DNA from: Acidimicrobiia bacterium
GTDB taxonomy: Bacteria > Actinomycetota > Acidimicrobiia > Acidimicrobiales > Poriferisodalaceae
DNA: 64,000 nucleotides
Assembly: GCA_022821985.1 (NCBI GenBank)
Contig: JAJECP010000033.1
Coordinates: 1 to 64,000, forward strand
Direction of reading: 5' to 3'
Both the position numbers and the translations under genes were made by a program. The notes beneath the pieces were generated by a model. That model was not told the origin of the DNA. It worked only from the letters and a program-made list of their open reading frames with translations, and ran no database searches. This document shows positions 50,202-58,834 of the stretch, in pieces. The number at the start of each line of letters is the position of its first letter. The first letter of the stretch is position 1.

Positions 50202-51487
50202 GCGGGCACCGCCTTCGCGAGGGCTTGGTCGAGGTCCCAGAGAATGTCGTCGAGGTCTTCAAGGCCGACCGACAGCCGGATCATGTCGGCACCCACGCCG
50301 CCGGCTGCAAGCGCTTCGTCCGACAGCTGCTGGTGGGTGGTCGACGCTGGGTGGATGACCAGCGTGCGTGCATCGCCGACGTTCGCCAGGTGGCTGATCA
50401 TCTGCAGTGCCTCGATGAAATCCGAACCTGCCTGACGGCCGCCCTTCACGCCGAAGGTGAAGATGGCACCAGGCCCTTGAGGCATGTACCGGCGGGCAAG
50501 ATCCCGGTAAGGCGAAGATTCGAGACCGGCGTAGCTGATCCAGCTCACCCCGCGATGGGCCTCGAGGTGCTCCGCGACCGCCTGCGCATTCGCCACATGC
50601 TCATCCATGCGCTGGGGCAGCGTCTCGAGCCCCTGCAGCAGCAGGAACGCGTTCATCGGCGACATGGCGGCACCAATGTCACGCAGCTGCTCCACCCGAA
50701 GCTTGGTGCAAAAGGCGTACTCGCCGAAGTTCTCCCAGAATCGGAGGTCGTTGTAGCTGGCCACGGGTTCGGTCATGTTCGGAAAGCGCCCGCTGCCCCA
50801 GTCGAAGCGGCCCGACTCGCTCACCACGCCGCCAATGGAGTTGCCGTGCCCGCCGATGAACTTGGTGGCCGAGTGGATCACGATGTCGGCCCCGTGCTCC
50901 ATCGGTCGGCACAGGTACGGCGACGCGAAGGTGGCGTCGACCACCAACGGCAGCCCGTGCGCGTGCGCCACCTCGGCAATGCCGGCCAGGTCGGGAATGG
51001 AGCCCGAGGGGTTGCCGACGATTTCGGTGTAACAGAACTTCGTGCGCTCGTCGATGGCGGCCGCGTATGCGTCCACGCTGTCGCCGTCGACGAATCGGGC
51101 CTCGACGCCGAAGCGGCCCAAGGTCACGTCGAACATGGTGTGGGTGCCGCCGTACAGCGCAGTCGAGGTAACCAGGTTGTCGCCAGCGCTGCAGAGCGCG
51201 GCTGCAGTGAGGAATTCCGCTGCCATGCCCGAAGCTGCCGCGACGGCGCCGATGGCCCCTTCGAGGCTTGCCATCCGCTCCTCGAAGGCGTTGACGGTGG
51301 GGTTCGAGATGCGGGTGTAGATGGTGCCGTACTTCTGCAATGCGAACAGGTCGGCCGCATCTGCTGTGTCCTCGAACACGAAGCTCGTGGATTGATAGAC
51401 CGGGACTGCGCGGGCCCCGGTTGTCGGGTCGGGCCGACCGCCTGCGTGCAGCGCGCGAGTGCGGAACCCGAACTGGTGATCGCTCAT
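50198..51487 (-). CDS. metY: O-acetylhomoserine sulfhydrylase (Cys/Met metabolism PLP enzyme)
   Basis: MetY makes homocysteine from O-acetylhomoserine and sulfide. This gamma-family PLP enzyme of 429 residues starts TRALHAGGRPDPTTGARAVP, with YTRISNPT, SGMAAEFLTAAALCSAGDN and the Schiff-base Lys 209 in HSATKFIGGHG. The length and the GNSIGG context fit OAH/OAS sulfhydrylases rather than the shorter cystathionine enzymes. It starts at an ATG at 51487. It forms an operon with the CoA-binding gene downstream. No SAM riboswitch was seen in the 67 bases upstream. Confidence 0.9.
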   Translation of the reverse strand: MSDHQFGFRTRALHAGGRPDPTTGARAVPVYQSTSFVFEDTADAADLFALQKYGTIYTRISNPTVNAFEERMASLEGAIGAVAAASGMAAEFLTAAALCSAGDNLVTSTALYGGTHTMFDVTLGRFGVEARFVDGDSVDAYAAAIDERTKFCYTEIVGNPSGSIPDLAGIAEVAHAHGLPLVVDATFASPYLCRPMEHGADIVIHSATKFIGGHGNSIGGVVSESGRFDWGSGRFPNMTEPVASYNDLRFWENFGEYAFCTKLRVEQLRDIGAAMSPMNAFLLLQGLETLPQRMDEHVANAQAVAEHLEAHRGVSWISYAGLESSPYRDLARRYMPQGPGAIFTFGVKGGRQAGSDFIEALQMISHLANVGDARTLVIHPASTTHQQLSDEALAAGGVGADMIRLSVGLEDLDDILWDLDQALAKAVPA

Positions 51488-51554
51488 CTACTGCAGCCTA
51501 CGACGGGCGCCCTGCGGGCCAAGGTCGGCCGCTGCAGAAACTGCGGGATGCCTC

Positions 51555-51809
51555 TTAGCCAGCCCGGCTCTCGACGTACCGCCGAGCACGTTCGAGGGCC
51601 TCCGCCGGGTCCACACCGGCGACTCCGGCCATCCAGCAGGCGATGGGGGCTGCGATCCGCTCGGAGTCGTGTGCAGCGGCGCCGGCCAGGTTCAGCAGCG
51701 CGTCGGTGACAACCGCATCAGGCGCAGGTGCGCCGATCACTGCGGCAAAGCCCGCCAGCCACTCCTGCGCCGTCGTGCCCGGCGGTCCGGAACCCGTCTC
51801 GTCGCTCAT
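51555..51809 (-). CDS. DUF6457 family small protein
   Basis: This small helical protein of about 84 residues matches by eye the DUF6457 pattern: WLAGFAAVIGAPAPD, LLNLAGAAAHDSERIAAPIACW and a C-terminal AEALERARRYVE. Such proteins are often encoded near molybdopterin-cofactor genes; a molybdoenzyme gene is 1 kb away but not in the same operon. I chose the ATG at 51809; a GTG two codons earlier is possible. Its stop lies in GGCTAAGAGGC, shared with moxR and ftsQ. Confidence 0.7.
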   Translation of the reverse strand: MSDETGSGPPGTTAQEWLAGFAAVIGAPAPDAVVTDALLNLAGAAAHDSERIAAPIACWMAGVAGVDPAEALERARRYVESRAG

Positions 51810-51925
51810 CGCCACAGCGTACGTTTGGCCGGTCGCGTTAGTGCGGGCAATGCATACTCGTCCACCTCCAGCGGATCGCTACGGTGCGGACCCGGCAGGT
51901 GGCACCCGCAGCCGAAAGGACACCG

Positions 51926-52615
51926 ATGAGCGACGACGAAGGCATTTTCGGACCTGAGCTGTTCGAGTTTCTCGAAGAACTCGAAGCGAACAACGACCGG
52001 GAGTGGTTCAACGAGAACCGTGAGCGCTACGAGGAGGAAGTGCGCGAGCCTGCGTTCGACTTCATCCGTGCCATGGGCGCATTGCTGGGCGAGATTTCGC
52101 CGCACATGACCGCACGGGACACGAAGGTCGGGGGCTCGCTGATGCGCGTCTTCCGCGACACGCGCTTCTCCGCCGACAAGACGCCATACAAGACCAACGT
52201 GGGCATCCAGTTTCGCCATGTGCGAGGCGGCGATGTGCATGCGCCCGGCTACTACGTGCATCTGGACACCGAGAACTGCTTCTTTGGGGCCGGCAGCTGG
52301 ATGCCGGATCGGGACGCGCTGGCGGCCTACCGGATCGCCATCGACGAGCGAACTGATGCGTGGATCGCGGCCCGCGACACCTGCCAGTCCGACGGCTGGC
52401 GCATGGAAGGCGAACGGCTCAAGCGCTCACCCCGAGATTGGTCCGCCGATCACCCGATGATCGAGGATCTCAAGCGCAAGAGCTTCATCGCCGTGCGCGA
52501 CTTCGACCACGACGTGGCCCTCAAGCCGGAGTTCCCGTCAGTGATCACAGCATGGTGCAACGAGAGTCGACCGCTGATGGCATTTCTCTGCGGGGCCGTG
52601 GGGCTGGATTTCTGA
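51926..52615 (+). CDS. DUF2461 (TIGR02453) family protein
   Basis: This protein of 229 residues matches the DUF2461 family: LEELEANNDREWFNENRERY, TKVGGSLMRVFRDTRFSADK plus TPYKTN, and GYYVHLDTENCFFGAGSW. The function of the family is not known. The ATG at 51926 follows GAAAGGA with good spacing. It is divergent from the DUF6457 gene and convergent with the molybdoenzyme gene; a repeat remnant lies between it and that gene's stop. Confidence 0.88.
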   Translation: MSDDEGIFGPELFEFLEELEANNDREWFNENRERYEEEVREPAFDFIRAMGALLGEISPHMTARDTKVGGSLMRVFRDTRFSADKTPYKTNVGIQFRHVRGGDVHAPGYYVHLDTENCFFGAGSWMPDRDALAAYRIAIDERTDAWIAARDTCQSDGWRMEGERLKRSPRDWSADHPMIEDLKRKSFIAVRDFDHDVALKPEFPSVITAWCNESRPLMAFLCGAVGLDF

Positions 52616-52618
52616 GCC

Positions 52619-52652
52619 GGCCTCGGCGTCGCCATTCCGCTCAGTCTCTGAG
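52619..52652 (-). repeat. repeat remnant (G) at the molybdoenzyme stop codon
   Basis: On the minus strand CTCAGAGACTGAGCGGAATG followed by GCGACGCCGAGGCC matches the first 34 bases of copy C with about four differences. Its TGA is the stop of the BisC-like gene, just as copy C ends the response regulator gene. Confidence 0.7.
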
Positions 52653-55025
52653 CGGGACGATTTCCGGCGGCAGATACGACTCCACCGAGGGCGGTTCGCC
52701 GTCGTACCGTTCAACCTCGACGAGACACGTGTGTGCCGACGGTCCTTGCGCCAGTCGGCTGGTCCCGACGTCGGCGGTCAGCGTGTTGGGGTTGCCGGCA
52801 CGGCAGGTGCCGTCAGGTGCAGGGTCGTACCAGGCCCCGGTTGACAGCTGAATTGCTTCGGGCATAATGGCATCGTCGACAACAGCGCCTGCCAGGCATG
52901 CGCCACGATCGTTGTAGAGCCGTACGACGTCACCGTCAGCGATGCCGCGGGCCGTGGCAGTGACCGGGTGCATGCGCGCCGGCTCGCGGCCCGCCACCTT
53001 CGTCGCCTGGCTGGGAGCGGCATGGTCGTACTGGCTGTGCAGTCGCGACCGAGGCTGGTTCGACACCAAGTGCAATGGCCAACGATCGCTTCGCGCGCCG
53101 CCCAGCCGTTCGAACGGCTCCATCCAGGCCGGGTGCGGCGGGCAGTCGTCGTAGCCGTAGCCGGCGATCGCCTCGCTCCACAGCTCGATCCGCCCGCTCG
53201 GTGTGCGCAGCGGCTTGGTGGCCGGGTCGGCGCGGAACGCCTCGAGATAGACCTGCGTGGGTTCCCCCATCAGCGCCTTGCCAGGGGCCATCGCGTAGCC
53301 CTCGGCACGAAACTCCTCATAGGTCGGGGCCTGCGGATCGGCGGCACGGTGAATCTCGTAGATGACCTCGATCCACTCGTCGGCCGTACGTCCCTCGGTG
53401 TACTGTTCCCCGAACCCCAGGCGCTCGGCCAAGCGAGCGAAGATCCAGTAGTCGTCGCGGGAGTCCCCCACCGGTTCGGCCACCGCGGCCATGGCGATCA
53501 GCATCGTCTCGGCGCCGCCGATGTCGTTGCGTTCGAGCGGCGTCGTGGCCGGCAGCACGATGTCGGCCCGCCGGGCGACCGGTGACCAGAACGGCTCTTG
53601 CACCACGATCGTCTCGGGTCGCTGCCACGCCCGCATCATTCGGTTCAGGTCCTGGTGGTGATGGAAGGGGTTGCCGCCCGACCAGTACACGAGCCGGATA
53701 TCGGGAAAGCGGCCCCTGCGGCCGTCGAAGTCGTAGGGCTCAAGTGGCCGTTCCAGCATCTCGGTGATACGCGAGACGGCAATGGTGGGAGGGCCTGGCT
53801 GGCGCATCGGCACCGGCAGGCCCGGAATGCGCGCCCGCGTCTGCCCCGCACCGGTGTTGCCCTGGGTGCCGAAACTGAAGGCGTATCCCCCGCCGGGCAG
53901 GCCGACCTGGCCGAGCACGCACGCCAGGGCCAGCGCCATCCAGTACGGCTGCTCGCCGTGGTGGGCCCGCTGGGTGGACAGGGAGAGGTTGACGAGCGTG
54001 CGCTTGGCGGCCATCTCGTGCGCCAGTGAGACGATGTCATCGGCGTCGATGCCGGTCACCTCCGCCGCCCACGGTGCCGACTTGGGGGTGTCGTAGTCGA
54101 CAGCGCTGGCCCACGGCGCGGGACCGCGCCAGTCGCCACAGGCCGCGGCGAGACCCTCGCCCAATATGTGAGCGCGCAGCCGGTCCCAGCCGTGACAGTG
54201 GCTTGCCAGGAAATCCTCATCGGCGAGTCCGTCAGTGATGAGCGTGTGGATAATCCCCGCCATCAGCGCGACGTCGGTGCCAGGTCGTGTCGGGAGCCAG
54301 CGTGCATCGGCCGATTTGTCGAAGTCGTCACGCAGCGGTCCGACGTTGACGAACTGCACCCCTGCCCTGCTTGCACGGGCCACCCAGTCGTTGTGATGGT
54401 GCGGACCCTGACCGCCGTAGGTCACGTGGCTGTTGCTGGCACGCATGCCGCCGAAGCAGACGAACAGCTCGGTGTGCTCACAGATCACCGACCACGAGGT
54501 CTGCCGTGCCAGACCGGCGTGATAGCCCGTACCGACCATGTAGGGGAAGATCGCCTCGGCAGCGGCCGATGAGTACGTGCCCTTCTGGTCGGTACAGCCG
54601 CCGAAGAAGCGCATGAAGCGGTGCTGCTGGCTCGACGCCAGACCGAATCGCCCTGCCGAACCCCACCCGTAGGAACCGCCGAAGATCGATGCATTGCCGT
54701 GGTCGTCGCGCACCCGCGTCAACTCGGCGGCCACCAGGTCGAGTGCTGTGTCCCAATCGACCTCGACGAACGGATCCTCGCCGCGCAGGTGAGTGGCCGC
54801 ACCGGGCCCGCCTGCCAGCCACGACTGCCGCACGGCAGGCCGCATCACCCGGTTCTCCGCGAAGTGGCGCAGCGACTCCCCCAAGTGGGAGGGCTCGGGG
54901 TCAGTGGGATGGCCGCGCACCGCCACCACTTCGCCGTCGCGCGAGTCGACCAGGAACGACCCGAAGTGTGTGCCCATGGCCGTCGTGCGCACGTCGGGCG
55001 CCGTTGCGCCGCCCTGCCTGCTCAT
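52641..55025 (-). CDS. BisC/TorA-type molybdopterin oxidoreductase, cytoplasmic
   Basis: This DMSO-reductase-family enzyme with a bis-MGD cofactor has 794 residues. GSYGWGSAGRF, FFGGCTDQKGTYSSAAAEAI (Ser 152/153 as likely Mo ligand), SLSTQRAHHGEQPYWM, YWSGGNPFHHHQDLN and the C-terminal dinucleotide-binding part (HPVTATARGIADGDVVRLYN) are visible. There is no N-terminal Fe-S Cys motif and no twin-Arg signal, so it resembles cytosolic biotin or methionine sulfoxide reductases. The ATG at 55025 overlaps the LLM gene stop (ATGA). The substrate is not determinable. Confidence 0.88.
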   Translation of the reverse strand: MSRQGGATAPDVRTTAMGTHFGSFLVDSRDGEVVAVRGHPTDPEPSHLGESLRHFAENRVMRPAVRQSWLAGGPGAATHLRGEDPFVEVDWDTALDLVAAELTRVRDDHGNASIFGGSYGWGSAGRFGLASSQQHRFMRFFGGCTDQKGTYSSAAAEAIFPYMVGTGYHAGLARQTSWSVICEHTELFVCFGGMRASNSHVTYGGQGPHHHNDWVARASRAGVQFVNVGPLRDDFDKSADARWLPTRPGTDVALMAGIIHTLITDGLADEDFLASHCHGWDRLRAHILGEGLAAACGDWRGPAPWASAVDYDTPKSAPWAAEVTGIDADDIVSLAHEMAAKRTLVNLSLSTQRAHHGEQPYWMALALACVLGQVGLPGGGYAFSFGTQGNTGAGQTRARIPGLPVPMRQPGPPTIAVSRITEMLERPLEPYDFDGRRGRFPDIRLVYWSGGNPFHHHQDLNRMMRAWQRPETIVVQEPFWSPVARRADIVLPATTPLERNDIGGAETMLIAMAAVAEPVGDSRDDYWIFARLAERLGFGEQYTEGRTADEWIEVIYEIHRAADPQAPTYEEFRAEGYAMAPGKALMGEPTQVYLEAFRADPATKPLRTPSGRIELWSEAIAGYGYDDCPPHPAWMEPFERLGGARSDRWPLHLVSNQPRSRLHSQYDHAAPSQATKVAGREPARMHPVTATARGIADGDVVRLYNDRGACLAGAVVDDAIMPEAIQLSTGAWYDPAPDGTCRAGNPNTLTADVGTSRLAQGPSAHTCLVEVERYDGEPPSVESYLPPEIVPLRD

Positions 55026-56122
55026 GGGACGGAGACCGAGACGTCCGAGATGGCGGGCTCTGCCATTTCGTCCCGCACCGCTGCGTCGACTGCCCGCCGC
55101 TGCCATGCCTGCATCGTCAGTTCGAGGCTCTCGATGCGCTCGGGCAGACCGAAGGTGGTGGTGTGCACCATCAGCTCGGCTGCACCGGTCTCGGCAGCGA
55201 GTTGCTCCAACCCGGCAACCGCCTCGTCGGGATCGCCGACCACGGAGTTGCCGGGCATGGCGGCTGCGCGCTCCCATTCGGGATGAGCCTGAGCCTCCTC
55301 GGGCGAGTACAGCGGCCAGAAGCGGCCGGTGCGGATGCCCCAGCGTCGCAGCCGTCCCGGTGCCGACAGATAGCGGGCACGCTCCGCGTCTTCAGCCACC
55401 ACCGTCGCCACGCTCACGATGACGTACGGCTCATCGAGCACGGCCGACGGTTCGAACCGCTGCCGGTACAGCTCGACGGCTTGGGCCGTTCCGCCGCCGC
55501 CGAAGTGGTTCGCAAAGGCGAACGGCAGCCCGAGATACCCAGCGAGCTGCGCCGAGTAGCCGCTCGAACCCAGCAACACCACCTGTGGCATGGTCTCAGC
55601 GGCCGGCGTGGCGGCGAAGTCGGACCACGGGCCGTCAGTAGTACGCGCATCGCCCAGATAGCCCATCAGGTCGATGAGATTGGACGGGAAGTCATCAACC
55701 TGCCACGGGTCAGCCACGGCCCCGTCCGCGGGCGAGCCGCCCGAGCGCACGGCGGCCGCGCTGAGCCTGTCACTGCCGGGCGCCCGGCCGATTCCGAGGT
55801 CGATGCGGCCCGGATGCAGTGCCTCGAGCATGGCGAACTGCTCAGCGATGACTGCTGGGCTGTGATTGGGCAGCATCACCCCGCCCGAACCGAGCTTGAT
55901 CTGGGCGGTCTGCGCGGCCAGGTGCGCAATCAGCACGGCCGGAGACGTGCTCGCCACCGTGTCCATGTTGTGATGCTCAGCGACCCAGAACCGCCGGTAC
56001 CCCAGCCGGTCTGCAGCCCGAGCCAGTTCAGCGGTCTCTGCCAGCGCCTGCGCACTGGTCGCCCCGTGCGACACCGTCGCCAGATCCAGCACACCCAACG
56101 GCAGGGGTTCCGCAGCACTCAC
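55022..56122 (-). CDS. LLM-class flavin-dependent oxidoreductase
   Basis: This luciferase-like monooxygenase-fold protein has 366 residues. VAEHHNMDTVASTSPAVLIA and RIDLGIGRAPGSD are typical of the YhbW-like group, which uses reduced FMN. It starts at a GTG at 56122, directly after repeat copy F on the opposite reading direction. It is translationally coupled to the molybdoenzyme gene (ATGA). Together with metY nearby, this hints at sulfoxide or organosulfur metabolism, which is only inference. Confidence 0.86.
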   Translation of the reverse strand: MSAAEPLPLGVLDLATVSHGATSAQALAETAELARAADRLGYRRFWVAEHHNMDTVASTSPAVLIAHLAAQTAQIKLGSGGVMLPNHSPAVIAEQFAMLEALHPGRIDLGIGRAPGSDRLSAAAVRSGGSPADGAVADPWQVDDFPSNLIDLMGYLGDARTTDGPWSDFAATPAAETMPQVVLLGSSGYSAQLAGYLGLPFAFANHFGGGGTAQAVELYRQRFEPSAVLDEPYVIVSVATVVAEDAERARYLSAPGRLRRWGIRTGRFWPLYSPEEAQAHPEWERAAAMPGNSVVGDPDEAVAGLEQLAAETGAAELMVHTTTFGLPERIESLELTMQAWQRRAVDAAVRDEMAEPAISDVSVSVP

Positions 56123-56130
56123 GGCGTCAG

Positions 56131-56214
56131 GCTAAGAGGCTGAGCCCCGGGCCCGAGCGGCCCGTGAGCGAAGCGAACAAGAGCGGGAAGCACAGGGCGA
56201 AGCCGTGGCCCGAG
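56131..56214 (+). repeat. dispersed intergenic repeat, rearranged copy (F)
   Basis: F1 (56131-56190) starts GCTAAGAGGCTGAGCCCCGG, carries GCCCGAGCGGCCCGTGAGC, lacks the middle segment, and ends GAACAAGAGCGGGAAG. F2 (56197-56214) is a second start, GGCGAAGCCGTGGCCCGAG, cut off just before the CoA-transferase stop. It fills the 95-base gap between two minus-strand genes. Confidence 0.85.
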
Positions 56215-56217
56215 GTG

Positions 56218-58713
56218 TCAGCCCAGCGCGCCGGCTGCCGCGGCTTCTGCGATCTCGTCATCGCTGAGGCCCAGTTCGCCGCTGAGCACGTCGTAGGTGT
56301 GCTGCCCGATCATGGGCGCCGCAAACCTCGGTCCATGGTCGTACCCGGCGATCTTGTACTGGTGGCCCGAATAGGGCACTTTCCCCATCCGGGGATGCTC
56401 CAGCCACCGATGGAAGCCGCGGTGCGCATACTGCGGGTCGGCCAGCAGGTCGCTGCTGCGCTGCACCATGCCTGCTGCGATCCCGGCGTCGAGCAGTTGC
56501 CGTTCCAGCGTGGCTGCATCCTGATCGGCGGTCCATTGGGCGATCTCGTCGTCGATCGCATCGTGGGCCGCGAGGCGCCCTGCCACCGTGGACAGCTCAT
56601 GTGCGAGGGCCCACTGCGGAGCATCCATGAGCTTCACCAGTGCTGTCCATTGCTCATCGTCGGCGATGGTGATCGCGCACCACCGGTCCTCCCCCGCACA
56701 CCGGTACACCCCCTGCGGGGCCATGTCGGGGTCGCGATTGCCCATGCGGGTGGCCACGGTGCCGCTTTCCCCGTAGTCCGCCAGCTCGGGAGCTAGGAAC
56801 TGCAATCCGCACTCGAGCTGCGCTGCTTCGATGACGCAGCCCTCGCCGGTTCGGCGACGGCGATCCAGCGCCGCCAGCAGTGTGGTGGTGATGATCCGCG
56901 GGGAGATGGTGTCGGTGTAGGCGAGGTAGGGGCCGTCGGGCGGCAGATCGGGCCAACCCACGACCGGGTAGAAGCCCGCGATGGCGGCCGCGTGATAGCC
57001 GAATCCGCCGAGCGCCGACATCGGCCCGCCGCTGGCCAGCAGTGATGTGTGCACCACGATTGCCTTCGGGTTCAGCTCGGCGATCAGTTCGTCGCTGGCG
57101 ATGGTGCGCGCAAAGGTGCCCGGTGTCCATGCTTCCACCACCACATCTGCCCACGCGATCATCCGGCGGGCGATGTCGACGCCAGCAGCCGTCTTGAGAT
57201 CGATGTCGATGCTCAGCTTCGACGTGTTGAACGTGCCGAAGAAGTGGGCCATGTCGATATCGATGACGTCGTCTTTGAACGGCGGGTTCGCTCGCAGGCC
57301 GTCGAGCCGCGAGCTGGATTCGATCCGCACCACGGTCGCGCCGTGATCGGCGAGCGCCTTCGCCGTGATGGGCCCCACGCCGATCCAGCTGAAGTCCGCG
57401 ACGCGCAGGCCAGCGAAAGGCAGATCGGCATCACCCACGCTCCACGCTGTCGGTTGAGCGGGCGCCGCGGCCGGCGGCACGGGATCGGCGCTGACCTCAG
57501 CGAGTTGCTCCCTGATCTCGGCGCCGTGCTCGTCGAGGCGTGGTGGCTGCCGCTTCGTGCCGACGCGGACACCGTCGATGGTCGCAGGACCGCCGGGAAG
57601 CTCGACTCCCGCCGCGTCGCCCTCTTGGATTGACCGCCAGAAGTCGCGCACGCGCAGATGCTCGAACTCGACAAGGTCGGCCACGGTGTGGACTGGCGCA
57701 ATCGTCTCCTTCAACACCATCGAACGCTGCAGGAGGACGCCGTTCGTGTGCCGCTCGCACAGCCCCACCATCGCCTGGTAGAGCTCGTCGAACGTCCGGC
57801 TGATCGGTTCGCCGGCCGCGGCACGCAGGTCGTAGGTGTCCCACTCCTCGGCTCGCCAGCTCTCGTCTGCGAGGCCTTCTTCGATGTACCAGTCGAGCAG
57901 CCGACCCGTCGCCACGCCCCGGGCGACACCGATCGCCCAGCCGTCCTGGGTGCGGTAGCGCATCTCGAGCGGCACAGCCAGCTGCGCGACCGTGCCCGAG
58001 CGCTTGAAGTCGCGCCCGCAGATCGCGTGGGTCTCCATGGCATTGAGCAGCGTCCAGGTCATCGCCGCCTGGGCCGACACGCCGACGTGCTGTGCCGAAC
58101 CGGTGACGCGCATGCGGGCTTGGGCCATGAGCGCCGCCGCGGCGGATTCTGCACCCGCATGACGCCACGCCTGTGCGATCGAGGCCTTCACGGGCGCCCG
58201 TTCGAAGATCCCCTGCATGTTCGCCGGTCCGCCGAGGGCCGCCAGCGACAGCTCCGAGGCCGGGTCGCCGCTGCGAGGTCCGTCGAGTCCGAACGGAGTG
58301 ACCTGAACGTGAACGATCCGCTCGTTCAGCGTTGCGAGGTCGCCGTGGCCGTACCCGGCTTCAGCCAGCGCCCCCGGCACACCCGACTCGTAGATGAAGT
58401 CGCTGTGGGTGACCAAGCCCTCGAACACTTGCCGGTCGTCGGGGTCGTCCAAGTCCAGCACGATGGAGCGCTTGTTGGAGTTGTACGCGCAGAATTGCCA
58501 ACTGCGCAGGTCACCAGTAGATCCTTGCTCCGACCTCAGCGGCAGCGCCGTCCGGCCCGCAGTGCCGCCGGGCGGTTCGACCTTGATCACATCGGCGCCG
58601 AGCTCGCCCAGCAACCACGGCCCGAATTCGCCGCGGTGATCGGTGAGATCCAGAACGGTCATGCCCGCAAGCGGCGTGGATGCCGTGTGCTGGGAGGCTT
58701 CGAGTGCCGTCAT
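56218..58713 (-). CDS. tandem CaiB/BaiF (family III) CoA-transferase fusion
   Basis: This protein of about 831 residues contains two CaiB/BaiF-type domains in one chain: domain 1 from MTVLDLTDHRGEFGPWLL (about 18-400) and domain 2 from LRVADFSWIGVGPITAKAL (about 435-831). Family III enzymes transfer CoA through an Asp-bound thioester. Domain 2 keeps an Asp at the expected place (Asp 601 in AYTDTISPR), but domain 1 has KASIAQAW there, so it may be a structural pseudo-domain. I chose the ATG at 58713, with AGGGA five bases upstream; a GTG at 58731 is possible. Confidence 0.87.
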   Translation of the reverse strand: MTALEASQHTASTPLAGMTVLDLTDHRGEFGPWLLGELGADVIKVEPPGGTAGRTALPLRSEQGSTGDLRSWQFCAYNSNKRSIVLDLDDPDDRQVFEGLVTHSDFIYESGVPGALAEAGYGHGDLATLNERIVHVQVTPFGLDGPRSGDPASELSLAALGGPANMQGIFERAPVKASIAQAWRHAGAESAAAALMAQARMRVTGSAQHVGVSAQAAMTWTLLNAMETHAICGRDFKRSGTVAQLAVPLEMRYRTQDGWAIGVARGVATGRLLDWYIEEGLADESWRAEEWDTYDLRAAAGEPISRTFDELYQAMVGLCERHTNGVLLQRSMVLKETIAPVHTVADLVEFEHLRVRDFWRSIQEGDAAGVELPGGPATIDGVRVGTKRQPPRLDEHGAEIREQLAEVSADPVPPAAAPAQPTAWSVGDADLPFAGLRVADFSWIGVGPITAKALADHGATVVRIESSSRLDGLRANPPFKDDVIDIDMAHFFGTFNTSKLSIDIDLKTAAGVDIARRMIAWADVVVEAWTPGTFARTIASDELIAELNPKAIVVHTSLLASGGPMSALGGFGYHAAAIAGFYPVVGWPDLPPDGPYLAYTDTISPRIITTTLLAALDRRRRTGEGCVIEAAQLECGLQFLAPELADYGESGTVATRMGNRDPDMAPQGVYRCAGEDRWCAITIADDEQWTALVKLMDAPQWALAHELSTVAGRLAAHDAIDDEIAQWTADQDAATLERQLLDAGIAAGMVQRSSDLLADPQYAHRGFHRWLEHPRMGKVPYSGHQYKIAGYDHGPRFAAPMIGQHTYDVLSGELGLSDDEIAEAAAAGALG

Positions 58714-58834
58714 GTGGGTCCCTGAACTCACGCTCGTGATGTGTCTGGCGCTGCGCCGGAGAGAGTCCCGCGCAGTGCGGGCCGGTACGACGATACGCAG
58801 GCGCTCGCTGTTGCGCGGCGGTTAGCTTGCCCAG

